Notes under the pieces: model-generated
The model's input: only the letters and a program-made list of their open reading frames with translations
Database searches by the model: none
What the model was told of the DNA's origin: nothing
From: CALLMM01 sp964429855
GTDB lineage: Bacteria; Armatimonadota; Chthonomonadetes; Chthonomonadales; CAJBBX01
Reading direction: 5' to 3'
DNA length: 64,000 nucleotides
NCBI GenBank assembly: GCA_964429855.1
Contig: CAYSDM010000015.1
Coordinates: 11,418-75,417 of the forward strand
Program-made: the position numbers and the translations under genes
In this document: piece by piece, positions 7,947-17,589 of the stretch
How the letters are laid out: every line of letters starts with the position of its first letter
How positions within the stretch are numbered: position 1 is the stretch's first letter

Positions 7947-10564
7947 AGCAGCTATTCCTGTGGACCACGACCGTTGTCTGTATGGGAGGGCTTCTGATGA
8001 GCGGTTCCGAGAGAACCCGGGCGGATTCTGCCGACGTTCCCGGGACGATTGTGATGTCTGCGGAGGAGAAGGCGGCGGCGCAGCGCTGGATAGAGGCGCA
8101 TCTGGTCGGAAAAGAGGCGGCGCTTCCCTTCTCGTTTATCTATGAAGGACGCCCTTCTGCCTCGCTGATGACGACCTGGACGCGCAAGATGAGCCGACGA
8201 CGACTCGATCCGGCGCGTACACAGATCACGCTGACCTGGACCGACCCCCGGACGCGGTTGACCGCGCGATGCGTCTGCGTGCAGTACCATAACTTCCCGA
8301 CGGTAGAGTGGACGCTCTACTTCAAAAACGGGGGCGACAAGGATACGCCGATCCTTTCGGAGATACAGGCGCTGGACACCACCTTCCGACGCGCCGGCGA
8401 GCGGGAGTTTATCCTGCATCATCAAACCGGCTCGCCAATGGGACCGAACGATTATCAGCCTTTCGTCTCCCTCCTTCCGCCGAAAGAGAGCCTCCGTTTC
8501 GCTGCGCGCGCCGGTCGCGGAACCGATCCGGTGCTGCCCTATTTTAACCTGGAGTCGGATCACGGCGGCGCGATTCTGGTGATCGGGTGGCCCGGTCAAT
8601 GGGCGGCGCAGTTCATTCGCGACGATTCGAAGAGCCTGCGCGTGCGCGCCGGACAGGAGTTGACGCGCCTGCGCCTGCGTCCCGGCGAGGAGATTCGCTC
8701 CCCGCTGGTGGTGGCGCAGGTCTATCGCGGCGACTGGATACGCGGGCAGAATCTCTGGCGCCGCTGGATGCTGGCGCACAATCTGCCCCGACCGGGCGGA
8801 AAACTGCCTCCCCCGCAGTTGAACGCCTGCAGTTCCCATCAGTACGGCGAAATGATCCACGCCAATGAAGCCAATCAGATCATGTTCGTGGATCGCTATC
8901 TGAAAGAGGGCATCGTGCTGGACTACTGGTGGATGGATGCGGGCTGGTATATCAACAACGGCTCCTGGGTCAATACCGGAACCTGGGAGGTGGATAAAAA
9001 GCGGTTTCCGGGCGGTCTGCGCGCCATCACCGATCATGCGCGCGCAAAAGGCGTGAAGAGTATCGTCTGGTTCGAGCCGGAGCGGGTAACGTCGGGAACC
9101 ATGCTCGCCCGGAAACATCCAGACTGGCTGCTGAACGCCCCGCCGGAAGCGGGAAGCTCCATCGCCGGACTTCAGGCGCGCCGTCTGTCCGGGCAGACCG
9201 ATCCCTGTGTCACCTACAACCCCACCGCCTACCCGATGCGGGCGTTCGGAATCGTCTGGGAGCCGGGGCGCTTCGCGCTGCACCCCGGACCGACCGGAGA
9301 GTACTGCGTGACGCGCTGGAACGCGCCCGAATCCGCCGCCTGCACGCTAGAGGGCGAATTTGTCGGTATCTCGGACCACGCGACCACCGATGTCCATATT
9401 CTGCATAACGGTACGTCTCTCTTCAACGGCTTTATCAACGTCAACGGGCAGGGAAACCGGGCGGCGTTTCGCTGCGAGATAACGGTTCAGAAGGGGGATC
9501 GGCTCGATTTTGCGGTCGGTCCGGGGAATGGACGCTATGAGAGCGATACGACCGGGGTTGCGCTGACCATTCGCTGCGCCTCCGGCAAGATATACCGGCC
9601 GACCGATGGCGACTCTGTTCGGAAAAATCCTTCCGGTCCCTGGAGCTACGGCGTTGTGCCGCCGGGCGAGAAGCCGGACGCCGCGCGTTTTCAGCTTTTC
9701 CCGGAGTATGAGGTCGGAGGGGATGGCGGCACGAAGCTGCTGAATCTGGGAAATCCGCAGGCGCGCCGCTGGCTGACGGAGCATGTGACGCGGACGCTGC
9801 GCGAGCAGGGCATTGATCTCTACCGACAGGACTTCAATATGGACCCGCTTGCCTACTGGCGCGCCGCCGATCCGGAGGATCGGCAGGGAATCGCCGAAAT
9901 CCGGCATATCGAGGGGTATCTGACCTACTGGGACACCCTGCAAAAGCGGTTCCCGAATATGCTGATAGACACCTGCGCCAGTGGAGGGCGCCGCAACGAC
10001 CTGGAGACGCTGCGGCGCGCCGTGCCGCTCCTGCGCAGCGACTACATTCTGGAACCGGTCGGTCAGCAGGGACACACCTACGGAATCGCTCTCTGGATGC
10101 CGTTTTTCGGAACCGGGATGAACTCGATGGACTCCTATCTGTTCCGCAGCGCGATGTGTCCCGGCATGATCGCCTGCTACGATATGCGACCGGAAAACCG
10201 CGCGGACTTTGCGCCTCTGCGTCGGCTGGTGGCGCAATGGCGAGAGATCAGCCCCTGCTTCTTCGGGGACTACTACCCGCTGACCCCCTACTCTCTGAAT
10301 GCCGATGACTGGATCGCCTGGCAGTTTAATCTGCCGGAGAAGGGCGAGGGAATGGTGCAGGCGTTTCGCCGCGCCGAGTGCAATGGGGAGACGCTGACCG
10401 TGACTCTTCAGGGACTCGACCCGCAAGGAGCCTATCAGGTTCGCAATCTGGACGGGGGCGAATGGGAGCAGTCAGGCGAGGAGTTGATGCGGAGCGGCTT
10501 GAAGATCACCCTCGCGCAGAAGCCCGGCGCGGGGGTACTGGTCTACCGACGAAAGGCGCGGTGA
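7943..10564 (+). CDS. alpha-galactosidase, GH36/GH-D clan, with an inserted jelly-roll domain
   Basis: An 873-residue exported enzyme (signal peptide about 1-29) that hydrolyses terminal alpha-galactosides. N-terminal beta-sandwich to about 290, then a TIM barrel with LDYWWMDAGWY (326-336), VWFEPERV (375-382), nucleophile D630 in LYRQDFNMD and acid/base D700 in PLLRSDY, preceded by DTCASGGRRNDLE. The barrel is interrupted at about 402-595 by a beta-rich block (GEYCVTRWNAPESAAC, HILHNGTSLFNG, DRLDFAVGPG, DTTGVALTI) that resembles carbohydrate-binding jelly-rolls; the usual family joins LLN directly to LGNPQAR. The start at 7943 is chosen because the signal peptide follows at once. It overlaps the end of the methyltransferase pseudogene by four bases. 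Confidence 0.9.
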   Translation: MKQLFLWTTTVVCMGGLLMSGSERTRADSADVPGTIVMSAEEKAAAQRWIEAHLVGKEAALPFSFIYEGRPSASLMTTWTRKMSRRRLDPARTQITLTWTDPRTRLTARCVCVQYHNFPTVEWTLYFKNGGDKDTPILSEIQALDTTFRRAGEREFILHHQTGSPMGPNDYQPFVSLLPPKESLRFAARAGRGTDPVLPYFNLESDHGGAILVIGWPGQWAAQFIRDDSKSLRVRAGQELTRLRLRPGEEIRSPLVVAQVYRGDWIRGQNLWRRWMLAHNLPRPGGKLPPPQLNACSSHQYGEMIHANEANQIMFVDRYLKEGIVLDYWWMDAGWYINNGSWVNTGTWEVDKKRFPGGLRAITDHARAKGVKSIVWFEPERVTSGTMLARKHPDWLLNAPPEAGSSIAGLQARRLSGQTDPCVTYNPTAYPMRAFGIVWEPGRFALHPGPTGEYCVTRWNAPESAACTLEGEFVGISDHATTDVHILHNGTSLFNGFINVNGQGNRAAFRCEITVQKGDRLDFAVGPGNGRYESDTTGVALTIRCASGKIYRPTDGDSVRKNPSGPWSYGVVPPGEKPDAARFQLFPEYEVGGDGGTKLLNLGNPQARRWLTEHVTRTLREQGIDLYRQDFNMDPLAYWRAADPEDRQGIAEIRHIEGYLTYWDTLQKRFPNMLIDTCASGGRRNDLETLRRAVPLLRSDYILEPVGQQGHTYGIALWMPFFGTGMNSMDSYLFRSAMCPGMIACYDMRPENRADFAPLRRLVAQWREISPCFFGDYYPLTPYSLNADDWIAWQFNLPEKGEGMVQAFRRAECNGETLTVTLQGLDPQGAYQVRNLDGGEWEQSGEELMRSGLKITLAQKPGAGVLVYRRKAR

Positions 10565-10571
10565 AACGGCC

Positions 10572-12092
10572 ATGCCGCGCCGCGCTCTGACAGGACCATC
10601 GGGCGGGAGGCGAATAGGACTGGTCGGGCTGGCGCTCATCGCGTTGATATTCGCCGTGAAAGGTCAGGAGATGGGAAACAGTCAGACCCCGGCTCCGGCA
10701 GATCGCTCCGTCATCTATCAGGAGGGCGCCTCCTCCGGGGGAGCGCTGGAGAGAGGAAAAGCGGTTCCCGCCCGTCCCGGACCGCATCTGCTGCTGGATG
10801 ACTACCTGATCGCCGAAAGCCGCAATCTGCGGCGCGAGGTGTTTCAACCACGCCGCGATCCCGCTATTCCCAACCCGATTGTGACCGGACCGCTGGATCG
10901 CTGTTTTCAGCCCTATCTGACCGTTCTGCGCGATCCCGACACCCGGCGATATCGTATCTGGTACGGCGCTTCGCGGGAGGACAGGCACACCTCCCGTTCG
11001 CATCTGGCGACGATGGAGTCGACAGACGGCATCCATTTCATCCGCCCGCATCGAATCTGTAACACGCCGGAGATACAGTTCGGTTCGGAGGTGATAGATC
11101 GCGGGGCAAAGCATCCGGATCGCGCCTCTCGCTATGTCTACAGCTACTGGCTTGATGGCGGGATGCGGCTGCTGGCGTCGGCGGACGGGCTGAACTGGCA
11201 TCCGCTGACTCCGGGCGTCGTTTTAGCGCACGATCACGATATTACTGGCATTGACTACGATCCGATCCGGCAGGTCTACGTGGCGACCATCTCCACCTTT
11301 ACCACCGGAAAACCGTGGACCGGGCAGCGCCGCACCACCATGATGAGCTTCAGCAAAGACCTGCTTCAATGGGAAGCTCCCTGGTTCGCGCTGACCGCCA
11401 GCGACCGGCTGGATGAGGGAGAGACGCAGTTCTATGCGATGGACGGCTATCTGACGCGCGGCACGGTGCGGATCGGCATGGTCAAAATCCTGCGGGATGA
11501 CCTGCAGGCGGCCGGAACGCAGCCCGGAAGCTTCGGAAGGGCGCACACCTCGCTGGCATGGAGCCGGGACGGGCGCACCTGGGTGAGAGACCGGGCGAAG
11601 TTCTTCGAGCCGGACGACGATCCACGCGCCTGGGATCACGCGCACGCCTGGATAGATGAACAGTTGATCGTCGGGGAGAAGGTCTATCTCTACTACGGCG
11701 GCTACAAGCAGGGACACAAGGTGAACCGATTTGAAGAGCGGCAGATCGGGCTGGTCACCATGCCGCTGGATCGCTATGTGGCGCGAAGGGCTTCCGGGGC
11801 AGAGCCGGGAACGCTCCGTACGGTTCCGTTTGTTCTCTCCAAATCCTCTGGCAAGTTGTCCGTCAATGCGGACGCAAGCAGGGGAGCACTCCTTGTGCAG
11901 GTGCGCGATGCCGAAACCGGAGAGATTCTGCCCGGACTGCGTTTCGCCGACTGCCGTCCTCTCACCCGCGACGGGCTTCGCGTGCCGGTGCGCTGGAGGA
12001 AGGCGGGGCTGTCCGGTCTGGCGGGTCGGCGGGTGCAGTTGGAGTTTGAACTGACAGACGCTTCGCTGTTCGCCTTCTCCTTCGGCGATTAG
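10572..12092 (+). CDS. exported five-bladed beta-propeller glycosidase-like protein (GH32/GH43 superfamily-like)
   Basis: A 506-residue protein with an N-terminal hydrophobic segment at 14-30. Repeated blades read as YRIWYGAS, HLATMESTDGIHF, MRLLASADGLNWHPL, TMMSFSKDLLQWEAP and SLAWSRDGRTWV, the pattern of GH32/43/68-like propellers common in Planctomycetes-type genomes. The LLLDDYLIAES opening and DHDITGIDYDP stretch could supply catalytic Asp residues, but I cannot assign them firmly. The last 100 residues form a beta-sandwich (GALLVQVRDAETGEILPG, VPVRWR, RRVQLEFELTDASLFAFSF). It starts seven bases after the GH36 gene, so the two probably form an operon for galactoside or fructoside use. 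Confidence 0.65.
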   Translation: MPRRALTGPSGGRRIGLVGLALIALIFAVKGQEMGNSQTPAPADRSVIYQEGASSGGALERGKAVPARPGPHLLLDDYLIAESRNLRREVFQPRRDPAIPNPIVTGPLDRCFQPYLTVLRDPDTRRYRIWYGASREDRHTSRSHLATMESTDGIHFIRPHRICNTPEIQFGSEVIDRGAKHPDRASRYVYSYWLDGGMRLLASADGLNWHPLTPGVVLAHDHDITGIDYDPIRQVYVATISTFTTGKPWTGQRRTTMMSFSKDLLQWEAPWFALTASDRLDEGETQFYAMDGYLTRGTVRIGMVKILRDDLQAAGTQPGSFGRAHTSLAWSRDGRTWVRDRAKFFEPDDDPRAWDHAHAWIDEQLIVGEKVYLYYGGYKQGHKVNRFEERQIGLVTMPLDRYVARRASGAEPGTLRTVPFVLSKSSGKLSVNADASRGALLVQVRDAETGEILPGLRFADCRPLTRDGLRVPVRWRKAGLSGLAGRRVQLEFELTDASLFAFSFGD

Positions 12093-13213
12093 CGCAGGCG
12101 ATTCTCCCACAGTTCAATCGGCGAGTAGGAGTCGTTGCTCTGCCCCCAGTTGGCTCCGATCACATCCAGATCGCCGTCGCGACCGATGTCGGCAACGCGA
12201 ATGTTATGCGATCCGGTTTCAGCCAGCGTCTGCTCCTTCCACGGCAGCGCGCCGCCCTGATTCCGATGAATACGTATGCGCTTTCGGGGCGACTGTTCCA
12301 TCTCTGCCGTCACCACATCCAGATCGCCGTCGTTATCCATGTCGGCGACTTTGAAGGTGTGGGCATGGCTGATATCATCGGAGATGGTGTGCGGTTTCCA
12401 GACTCCGCGCCGGGGATCGGTCGGGGCAGCATACCAGATCAGCTTCCCGCCGCTCTCCGCCGGAGCCAGCAGCACATCCATCCGCCCGTCTCGATTCATA
12501 TCTGCCACTGCCACCCCCGAATCTTCGGGCCAGCCGGGGGCGATCTCATGCCGTTCCCATTTCGCGCCTGCCGGGTTGGCAGGGCACTCCAGCCAGTAGC
12601 CGTTTTGCGCGATATCCAGATCGCCGTCCCGGTCCAGGTCTCCCAGCGCCGTCCCGCCCCGCCCGCCGGTCGGAATCCGGATGGGGGTCCAGTCCGCCGG
12701 AGTCTTTTGCAGGAAGACCGTCGTCTCTCCTTCCCGTGCGACGACATCCAGCTTCCCGTCGCGGTTGATGTCGCCGACCTCCAGATCGTGCCCACGCGCC
12801 TCTCCCACCGTGATCGGCGTCCATGCGCCTCCGCCGCGCTGCGGGTTGCGATACCAGAGTATCCTGCCCTGAGGATAGTCGGGAACGAGGATATCGGTAT
12901 CGCCGTCGTTGTCCACGTCGCCGGTCTGCATATCGGTCGTGAAGACGATTCGCGGGTCAATTACCCGCTTTGTCCAGCGCGGATACTCGTACCACTGCAG
13001 AGGTGTCGTCGAATCGTCCGCGACGATCACATCCGGGAATCCGTCACCATTGATGTCGCCGACCGCCTTGCAGTCTGCCCCGGTGTTGTTCGGGTCAATC
13101 TTCACATGACGGAAAGGAATGGCGGAGTCCGGCGCGGAGATTATCTCCTTCAGGGATGCCGACATCCCCATTGCCAGGACGGCGATTGCCATTGTGAGGC
13201 TGCCCCGAATCAT
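12089..13213 (-). CDS. exported FG-GAP/VCBS-repeat protein, probably a seven-bladed propeller
   Basis: The 374-residue protein has a signal peptide (MIRGSLTMAIAVLAMGMSAS) and seven calcium-loop repeats of the type D-x-D/N-x-D-G-x-x-D: DINGDGFPDV, DVDNDGDTDI, DINRDGKLDV, DLDRDGDLDI, DMNRDGRMDV, DMDNDGDLDV and DIGRDGDLDV. Seven repeats suggest one closed integrin-alpha-like propeller. Such proteins are secreted and bind calcium and ligands or polysaccharides; no enzyme domain is attached. The start has the ribosome site aaaggag nine bases upstream. Its stop overlaps the end of the convergent propeller gene by four bases, leaving no room for separate terminators. Confidence 0.85.
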   Translation of the reverse strand: MIRGSLTMAIAVLAMGMSASLKEIISAPDSAIPFRHVKIDPNNTGADCKAVGDINGDGFPDVIVADDSTTPLQWYEYPRWTKRVIDPRIVFTTDMQTGDVDNDGDTDILVPDYPQGRILWYRNPQRGGGAWTPITVGEARGHDLEVGDINRDGKLDVVAREGETTVFLQKTPADWTPIRIPTGGRGGTALGDLDRDGDLDIAQNGYWLECPANPAGAKWERHEIAPGWPEDSGVAVADMNRDGRMDVLLAPAESGGKLIWYAAPTDPRRGVWKPHTISDDISHAHTFKVADMDNDGDLDVVTAEMEQSPRKRIRIHRNQGGALPWKEQTLAETGSHNIRVADIGRDGDLDVIGANWGQSNDSYSPIELWENRLR

Positions 13214-13265
13214 GGTGACGATCTCCTTTATGAGTGCGTGTCGCTTTCCGGTTCATACGGGTTCG

Positions 13266-14264
13266 CTATCGCCAGTGTTCCGGGAATCGCGTGTTCGGGA
13301 AGATCGTCTGCGCCTCCTGCAGCATCTCCCGCCAGTCCTGACGGGTATACCGATCCGACAGGTGAAAGAGAACCAGCGCGCCGAACTCGCCTGCAAGGGC
13401 AAGCTGCGCGGCATCGGTCGCCGTCAGATGGTAGTTACGTATCGCCAGTTCCCGATCCGCGTGCCGGTACTGGCTCTCGCAGAGGACCGTCTGACATCCC
13501 TTCAGCCGATCCGCCAGAAACTCTCGCGTCTCCTCATCCATTCGAAAGTCGGTCAGGTAGGCGAGGGAGTCGCCGGGCGTCTCGATCAGGAGGGCTTCGC
13601 GCAGCGTTGTCAGCGCATATCGCCTTTCCCCGATCTCCACTTCCGTCTGTCCGGGCAGCGGCTCTTTCAACGCTTTTATCCATGCGCCGTGCGGCAGCCC
13701 CATCGCCTGCATCTTCTCTGTGTCCACATTGAAGCGCGGCTTCTCGCGCAGCAGATAGCCGAGGGAGGGGGTATTGTGATCGAGCGTGAACGCCTCCATC
13801 GTATAACGCTCCGTATTCAGAATGAGGCTGCCTCCGGCCGAGGTCTCCTCTTCATGGACGACCTCAAAGGCTTCTGAAAGCTCAAAGCGCGCCGTTTTCT
13901 GATACTCGGGAAAGATATCGGTGACGCGCCATGTTCCGGTCTGATAGTGGTGCAGGTTGTAGAGAAAGCCCCGAAAGCGATGATGCAGGATACGCGCTGT
14001 ATTCGGAGGACCCCAGATTCGGTTAGGCGGGGAGAGGCGGTTATAGGTTCGACGGAAGAAGGAGTCGAAGCCGCCGACATGATCCATATGCAGGTGCGAG
14101 AAGCAGAGATGGTTGATCGCCAGGATTTCGGCGCGCGAAAGGGCGGAGAGGCATCCCTCCCCGCAGTCGAACAACAGCCGTTCGATCCCCTGTCCGCTGT
14201 CCAGACGCGCCAGCAGCGCGTTATCGCGACCGGGGTCACCGAGAACTTGCCAGGAGATGGTCAA
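13266..14264 (-). CDS. MBL-fold metallohydrolase, RNase Z-like
   Basis: A 332-residue metallo-beta-lactamase fold protein with the metal motif SHLHMDH (H57, H59, D61, H62), a mid-domain TDF near 230 and the C-terminal FHLSDRYT typical of RNase Z-like hydrolases. True RNase Z trims tRNA 3' ends; this one lacks an obvious exosite arm of standard length, so a related hydrolase is possible, and a second MBL gene at 46024-46941 is present. The only start that keeps the N-terminal beta strand (TISWQVLGD) is a TTG at 14264. A good promoter lies six bases upstream, so the message may be leaderless. Confidence 0.75.
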   Translation of the reverse strand: MTISWQVLGDPGRDNALLARLDSGQGIERLLFDCGEGCLSALSRAEILAINHLCFSHLHMDHVGGFDSFFRRTYNRLSPPNRIWGPPNTARILHHRFRGFLYNLHHYQTGTWRVTDIFPEYQKTARFELSEAFEVVHEEETSAGGSLILNTERYTMEAFTLDHNTPSLGYLLREKPRFNVDTEKMQAMGLPHGAWIKALKEPLPGQTEVEIGERRYALTTLREALLIETPGDSLAYLTDFRMDEETREFLADRLKGCQTVLCESQYRHADRELAIRNYHLTATDAAQLALAGEFGALVLFHLSDRYTRQDWREMLQEAQTIFPNTRFPEHWR

Positions 14265-14270
14265 TTTATG

Positions 14271-14299
14271 ATTTTACCTTAAGGTGTAGCCTGACTCAA
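14271..14299 (-). promoter_or_regulatory. sigma70-type promoter for the MBL hydrolase gene
   Basis: On the minus strand TTGAGT (14299-14294) is followed after 17 bases by TAAAAT (14276-14271). The -10 ends six bases before the TTG start codon at 14264, so transcription should begin at or next to the start codon. Confidence 0.55.
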
Positions 14300-14881
14300 C
14301 GAGGTCCCCACCAACTCACCCACCGATCCATCGGCTGTATTTAGGCTTCTGATCGAAAGCCAAACGCTGCCGCATCGAGCAATCTCTCGCCAAAAGTTGC
14401 ATAGCGAGCGATACTTCGCTACGACTTCCTCCTCACATGTTTTAGACGCCCATCGATTCTCCTCTTCACCTCAGCCTCTCGATACGCATCGCTTTGAACA
14501 CTCTCTGACGACTCTCAGTCGAACGCGTTGTGGGGCATTTCGCAGTCTTCTCGCGCAGACAGGCGTCACTCTGGCTACTCCTGTCCCAGTAACCCTCCGC
14601 ATCCGCCCTTCGTGTATTGAGTTTCATGTTACCATGTCTCACTTCCCGACCGCGATCCTCGCGATCTTGGGGGACATCGTAAAAAACTCTCCCGGTAAGT
14701 GGAATAGTCATCAGGAGAGTGCGCGAAGAAGAGAGGTGAGTTCTGCCTTGAGCGTATTCGGTCCGGGATGTAGACGCGAACGAGGACCATGGATAGGCTA
14801 ACGACCAGACTCACCTGCCCGCTCCGCACCATCTGTTCACCCAGGGAGACGGATGACGGGCGGCGCGCAGGCAAGCGACCG
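14300..14881. other. 582-base region without recognisable gene
   Basis: Neither strand shows a convincing protein. A 134-codon frame at 14397-14801 on the plus strand and shorter ones on the minus strand have Ser/Arg-rich, low-information translations, no ribosome sites and no family resemblance. Base composition looks less GC-rich than that of the genes on either side. It may be a worn-out gene or a transcribed spacer; I see no tRNA, repeat array or insertion-sequence end in it. Confidence 0.5.
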
Positions 14882-17563
14882 TTACTCGAAGACGATGCTG
14901 TAGGTGTAGGTATCCATCAGCCAGATCCAGTCGTCGTTCGCCGCGCGGAAGTCGGGCAGATAGTTCTCCTCCTGTCGCACATTGGTTCCCCAGACTCTCC
15001 CTGGAACATTGATCGCATTTTCATACAGATACTGCTCCAGTTCGCCCGTGTAGACCCCGGCTTTCTTGACCGCCATCCCCAGCTTGCCGTCCCGAATGTC
15101 CAGGGGCCACATCATCAGGTGACCATCCTGCCCCTCGTTCTTCTGCCCTTTGCGGAACTGGTAGTAGTTGCGAACCGCTGCCTTGCGCACCTGCTGCACG
15201 CACCGCGGCGAGCCGGGCTTCTCCCAGTCCGCCACGATCTGCGCCAGATTATTATGATTTGCGCCGGGAGCCAGATGCTCGCCCCAGATGCGCTTGCGGA
15301 ACGCCTTCAACTGATTCACGCACGCCTCGATATGCTGCGGCGAGTCGGGCCACAGCCCGATACAGATCTCCGAATCGCGCTCCCCGTGCATGCTGCGCTC
15401 GTTGACGTTGGCGCTGCCCAGAATGATGTAGCGGTCATCCGCCATCATCATCTTGGAGTGGACATAGATATAGTAACGCAGATTTCCCGTGACGCGATTC
15501 TCGCGCGACAGGAAGTACTTCTCATTCTTGTTGTTCACCCGGCGCGTGCGCTCCAGATAGTTCAGATCCAGCGCGTTGTTATGCCGCCAGTTCGCGGGGA
15601 AGTAGAAGCTCAGATAGTCCTGCCAGATTTTTCCTCTGGCAGCGGCCGCCTTCGACACCTCCTGAACCATCCACTCAATGGTCTTGCGTTCGAGCGTGCG
15701 GATCGGGTAGGTCGCGATCGTATCCGGCACTCCTTCCGGAAACATCGGGATAATCACATAGACATGAAACTCGTCGTTGAGCTTTTCCTTGATACGCTTC
15801 ACAATTGCGTCCGGCACCTCATTCAGCAGCGTGGAGGAGACCTTTCCCCCGCACTTTCCGATCCAGTACTGATTTTCAAAGAAGAGATACTGCTCCGCCT
15901 GCGCGATGACCTTGAGATAGGCGTCCTGAATGCTTCGCTCAAACGTCCGCCCCTGAACATACCACTGAAAATCGAACTTCGCCGCCTCCGGGCGCTGAGG
16001 GATGGTCGGCTTTTTGTCCGAAGTCCAGTGAACCTGCGTCTGCGAGCGGTAGACCTGCGCTGACCAGATTCGCTGCGCGCGATCCGCGCAGCCGTTCTGG
16101 TCAGGATGCTCCCACTGCTGCACGTATTTCGCCGGGTCGAAGAGCTTCTGGTAGAGTTCCAGCACCTTGGTATCCCCGGCTCCATCTCCCAGCGTCACTT
16201 TCGGGCGCGGGTCGCATATCCAGCGTCCCACAAACTCGCGCAGCATATCCCAGGCGGTTGGACCGATGATCTGACCATGAATATCGTGCCAGGGCTGCCG
16301 CAGATAGTTCTGGTCGTGCGAGAACTCCCCGTTATACCAGTCGTGCCAGCGCTGACTCATAACGATGGTCTTATGACTGCGCAGATTCCTCTCATCCGCA
16401 TTGTAGTACACGCCGCGCTTGAAAGCGGCAAGAGAGGCGGGATTGCCGTCTACAATGGGATGTTCGGGCCAGTCGAATCGTCCCTGCGTGATATCCAGTC
16501 CTCCCCAGAAGACCCGGACCTCACGCCGCTGATTTGGGTCGTCCGGTCCGCTGTCCAGCACCACAAACTTCTGATGATGCGACCAGTAGTCGGCAAATCC
16601 CCCCTCCTGCCGTTTACTGGCGCGCCACAGCAGATTATCCGGGCGCTTCTTACCCGACTCGATCACATCGGCGATGCGATTGAAGGTTGCAATGGCTTCA
16701 TTATTATCCGGTTCGACCGGTCCCTTGTCGCCGGGATCAGGATGCCGCCAGGTATGTATCGCCACCAGCGCGCCTGCCTTCGCCCTCTGCACCAGCAGAT
16801 GACCGAAAGTCTGCTCGATATACCACTTCTCATAAGCCGCCTTGTTCGCTGCGGGATCCGGCATCGGACCGGTTTCGGTGCGTGCCAGACGCATGTAGGG
16901 ATGAAACGACCAGTCCACCACAAAGACAAACTGCTGCGCTTTCCGGACCGCCTCCTCCAGATCATGGAAGGCTCCCGCGGTTCCCGCCGCATTTTCACTC
17001 GCGTCGTTATAGAGGGTGACACGATTGCCCGCGTGCCAGTCATAGGTGACGTTCGCGTTCGGGGTGAATCGGGTCATCAGCGCGCGCCGGATACGCGCCA
17101 CGGTAAAGACGGGCGAAACGATGGGCAAGCCGCGTATCGAGGCGCGTACATCCCAACTATCTCCCTCCACCTTTTTCAACAGCGGTTTTCGCGGATCGGC
17201 ATTCGGAAGGTCGGCGAATCCCGTTGCCGGGTCGTTCACATTGTAACGGAACGGCAGATAGGTAATCGCGCCGCCGGGCTGACCGACAAAACCGACCCGC
17301 ATATCGTCTTTTGCCGGCGCGGGGTCGCCTTTCGTCACCTTCAAGCCAAAGAGCGGCGACTCCTTATCCCGGTTCACCAGAACGATCTCGCCCTCCAGCG
17401 ATCCGATTAGCGGCATCTGATCCTCGGCTTTGCCCGCCTCATATCGTCGAAAATCCAGCGTGATCTTCTGACCGACGCGCAGCCCCTGAAACCGAACGCT
17501 GAAGACCGGTTCGGCATTGCGCTCGTTGGATGCCGGGCGAATGACAATGGCAGGACGGAACAT
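14882..17563 (-). CDS. phospholipase D superfamily protein with two HKD motifs, effector-like (Tle5-like)
   Basis: This 893-residue protein has an N-terminal beta-rich domain (1-130) followed by two PLD halves. HKD motif one is HHQKFVVLD (H330, K332, D337); motif two is HSKMMMAD followed by RYIILGSANVNERSM (H702, K704, D709). Two complete H-x-K-x4-D motifs in one chain are the mark of active phospholipases D, close in style to eukaryotic PLD1/2 and to the type VI secretion effectors of the Tle5 group. No signal peptide is visible, which fits delivery by a machine rather than Sec. It has a good ribosome site (ggaggtg) and lies 26 bases after a small beta-sandwich gene and a LysM-like/peptidoglycan-binding gene. 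No secretion genes are in the window. Confidence 0.88.
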   Translation of the reverse strand: MFRPAIVIRPASNERNAEPVFSVRFQGLRVGQKITLDFRRYEAGKAEDQMPLIGSLEGEIVLVNRDKESPLFGLKVTKGDPAPAKDDMRVGFVGQPGGAITYLPFRYNVNDPATGFADLPNADPRKPLLKKVEGDSWDVRASIRGLPIVSPVFTVARIRRALMTRFTPNANVTYDWHAGNRVTLYNDASENAAGTAGAFHDLEEAVRKAQQFVFVVDWSFHPYMRLARTETGPMPDPAANKAAYEKWYIEQTFGHLLVQRAKAGALVAIHTWRHPDPGDKGPVEPDNNEAIATFNRIADVIESGKKRPDNLLWRASKRQEGGFADYWSHHQKFVVLDSGPDDPNQRREVRVFWGGLDITQGRFDWPEHPIVDGNPASLAAFKRGVYYNADERNLRSHKTIVMSQRWHDWYNGEFSHDQNYLRQPWHDIHGQIIGPTAWDMLREFVGRWICDPRPKVTLGDGAGDTKVLELYQKLFDPAKYVQQWEHPDQNGCADRAQRIWSAQVYRSQTQVHWTSDKKPTIPQRPEAAKFDFQWYVQGRTFERSIQDAYLKVIAQAEQYLFFENQYWIGKCGGKVSSTLLNEVPDAIVKRIKEKLNDEFHVYVIIPMFPEGVPDTIATYPIRTLERKTIEWMVQEVSKAAAARGKIWQDYLSFYFPANWRHNNALDLNYLERTRRVNNKNEKYFLSRENRVTGNLRYYIYVHSKMMMADDRYIILGSANVNERSMHGERDSEICIGLWPDSPQHIEACVNQLKAFRKRIWGEHLAPGANHNNLAQIVADWEKPGSPRCVQQVRKAAVRNYYQFRKGQKNEGQDGHLMMWPLDIRDGKLGMAVKKAGVYTGELEQYLYENAINVPGRVWGTNVRQEENYLPDFRAANDDWIWLMDTYTYSIVFE

Positions 17564-17589
17564 GCAGACACCTCCCTGTAAGCGGCCGC

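Noticed and set aside
14397..14801. A 134-codon frame in the 14.3-14.9 kb gap
   Set aside because: No ribosome site and a Ser/Arg-rich translation without family resemblance.
14882..16063. Long open frame on the plus strand opposite the phospholipase D gene
   Set aside because: GC-rich antisense shadow; no family resemblance, while the opposite strand has clear HKD motifs.
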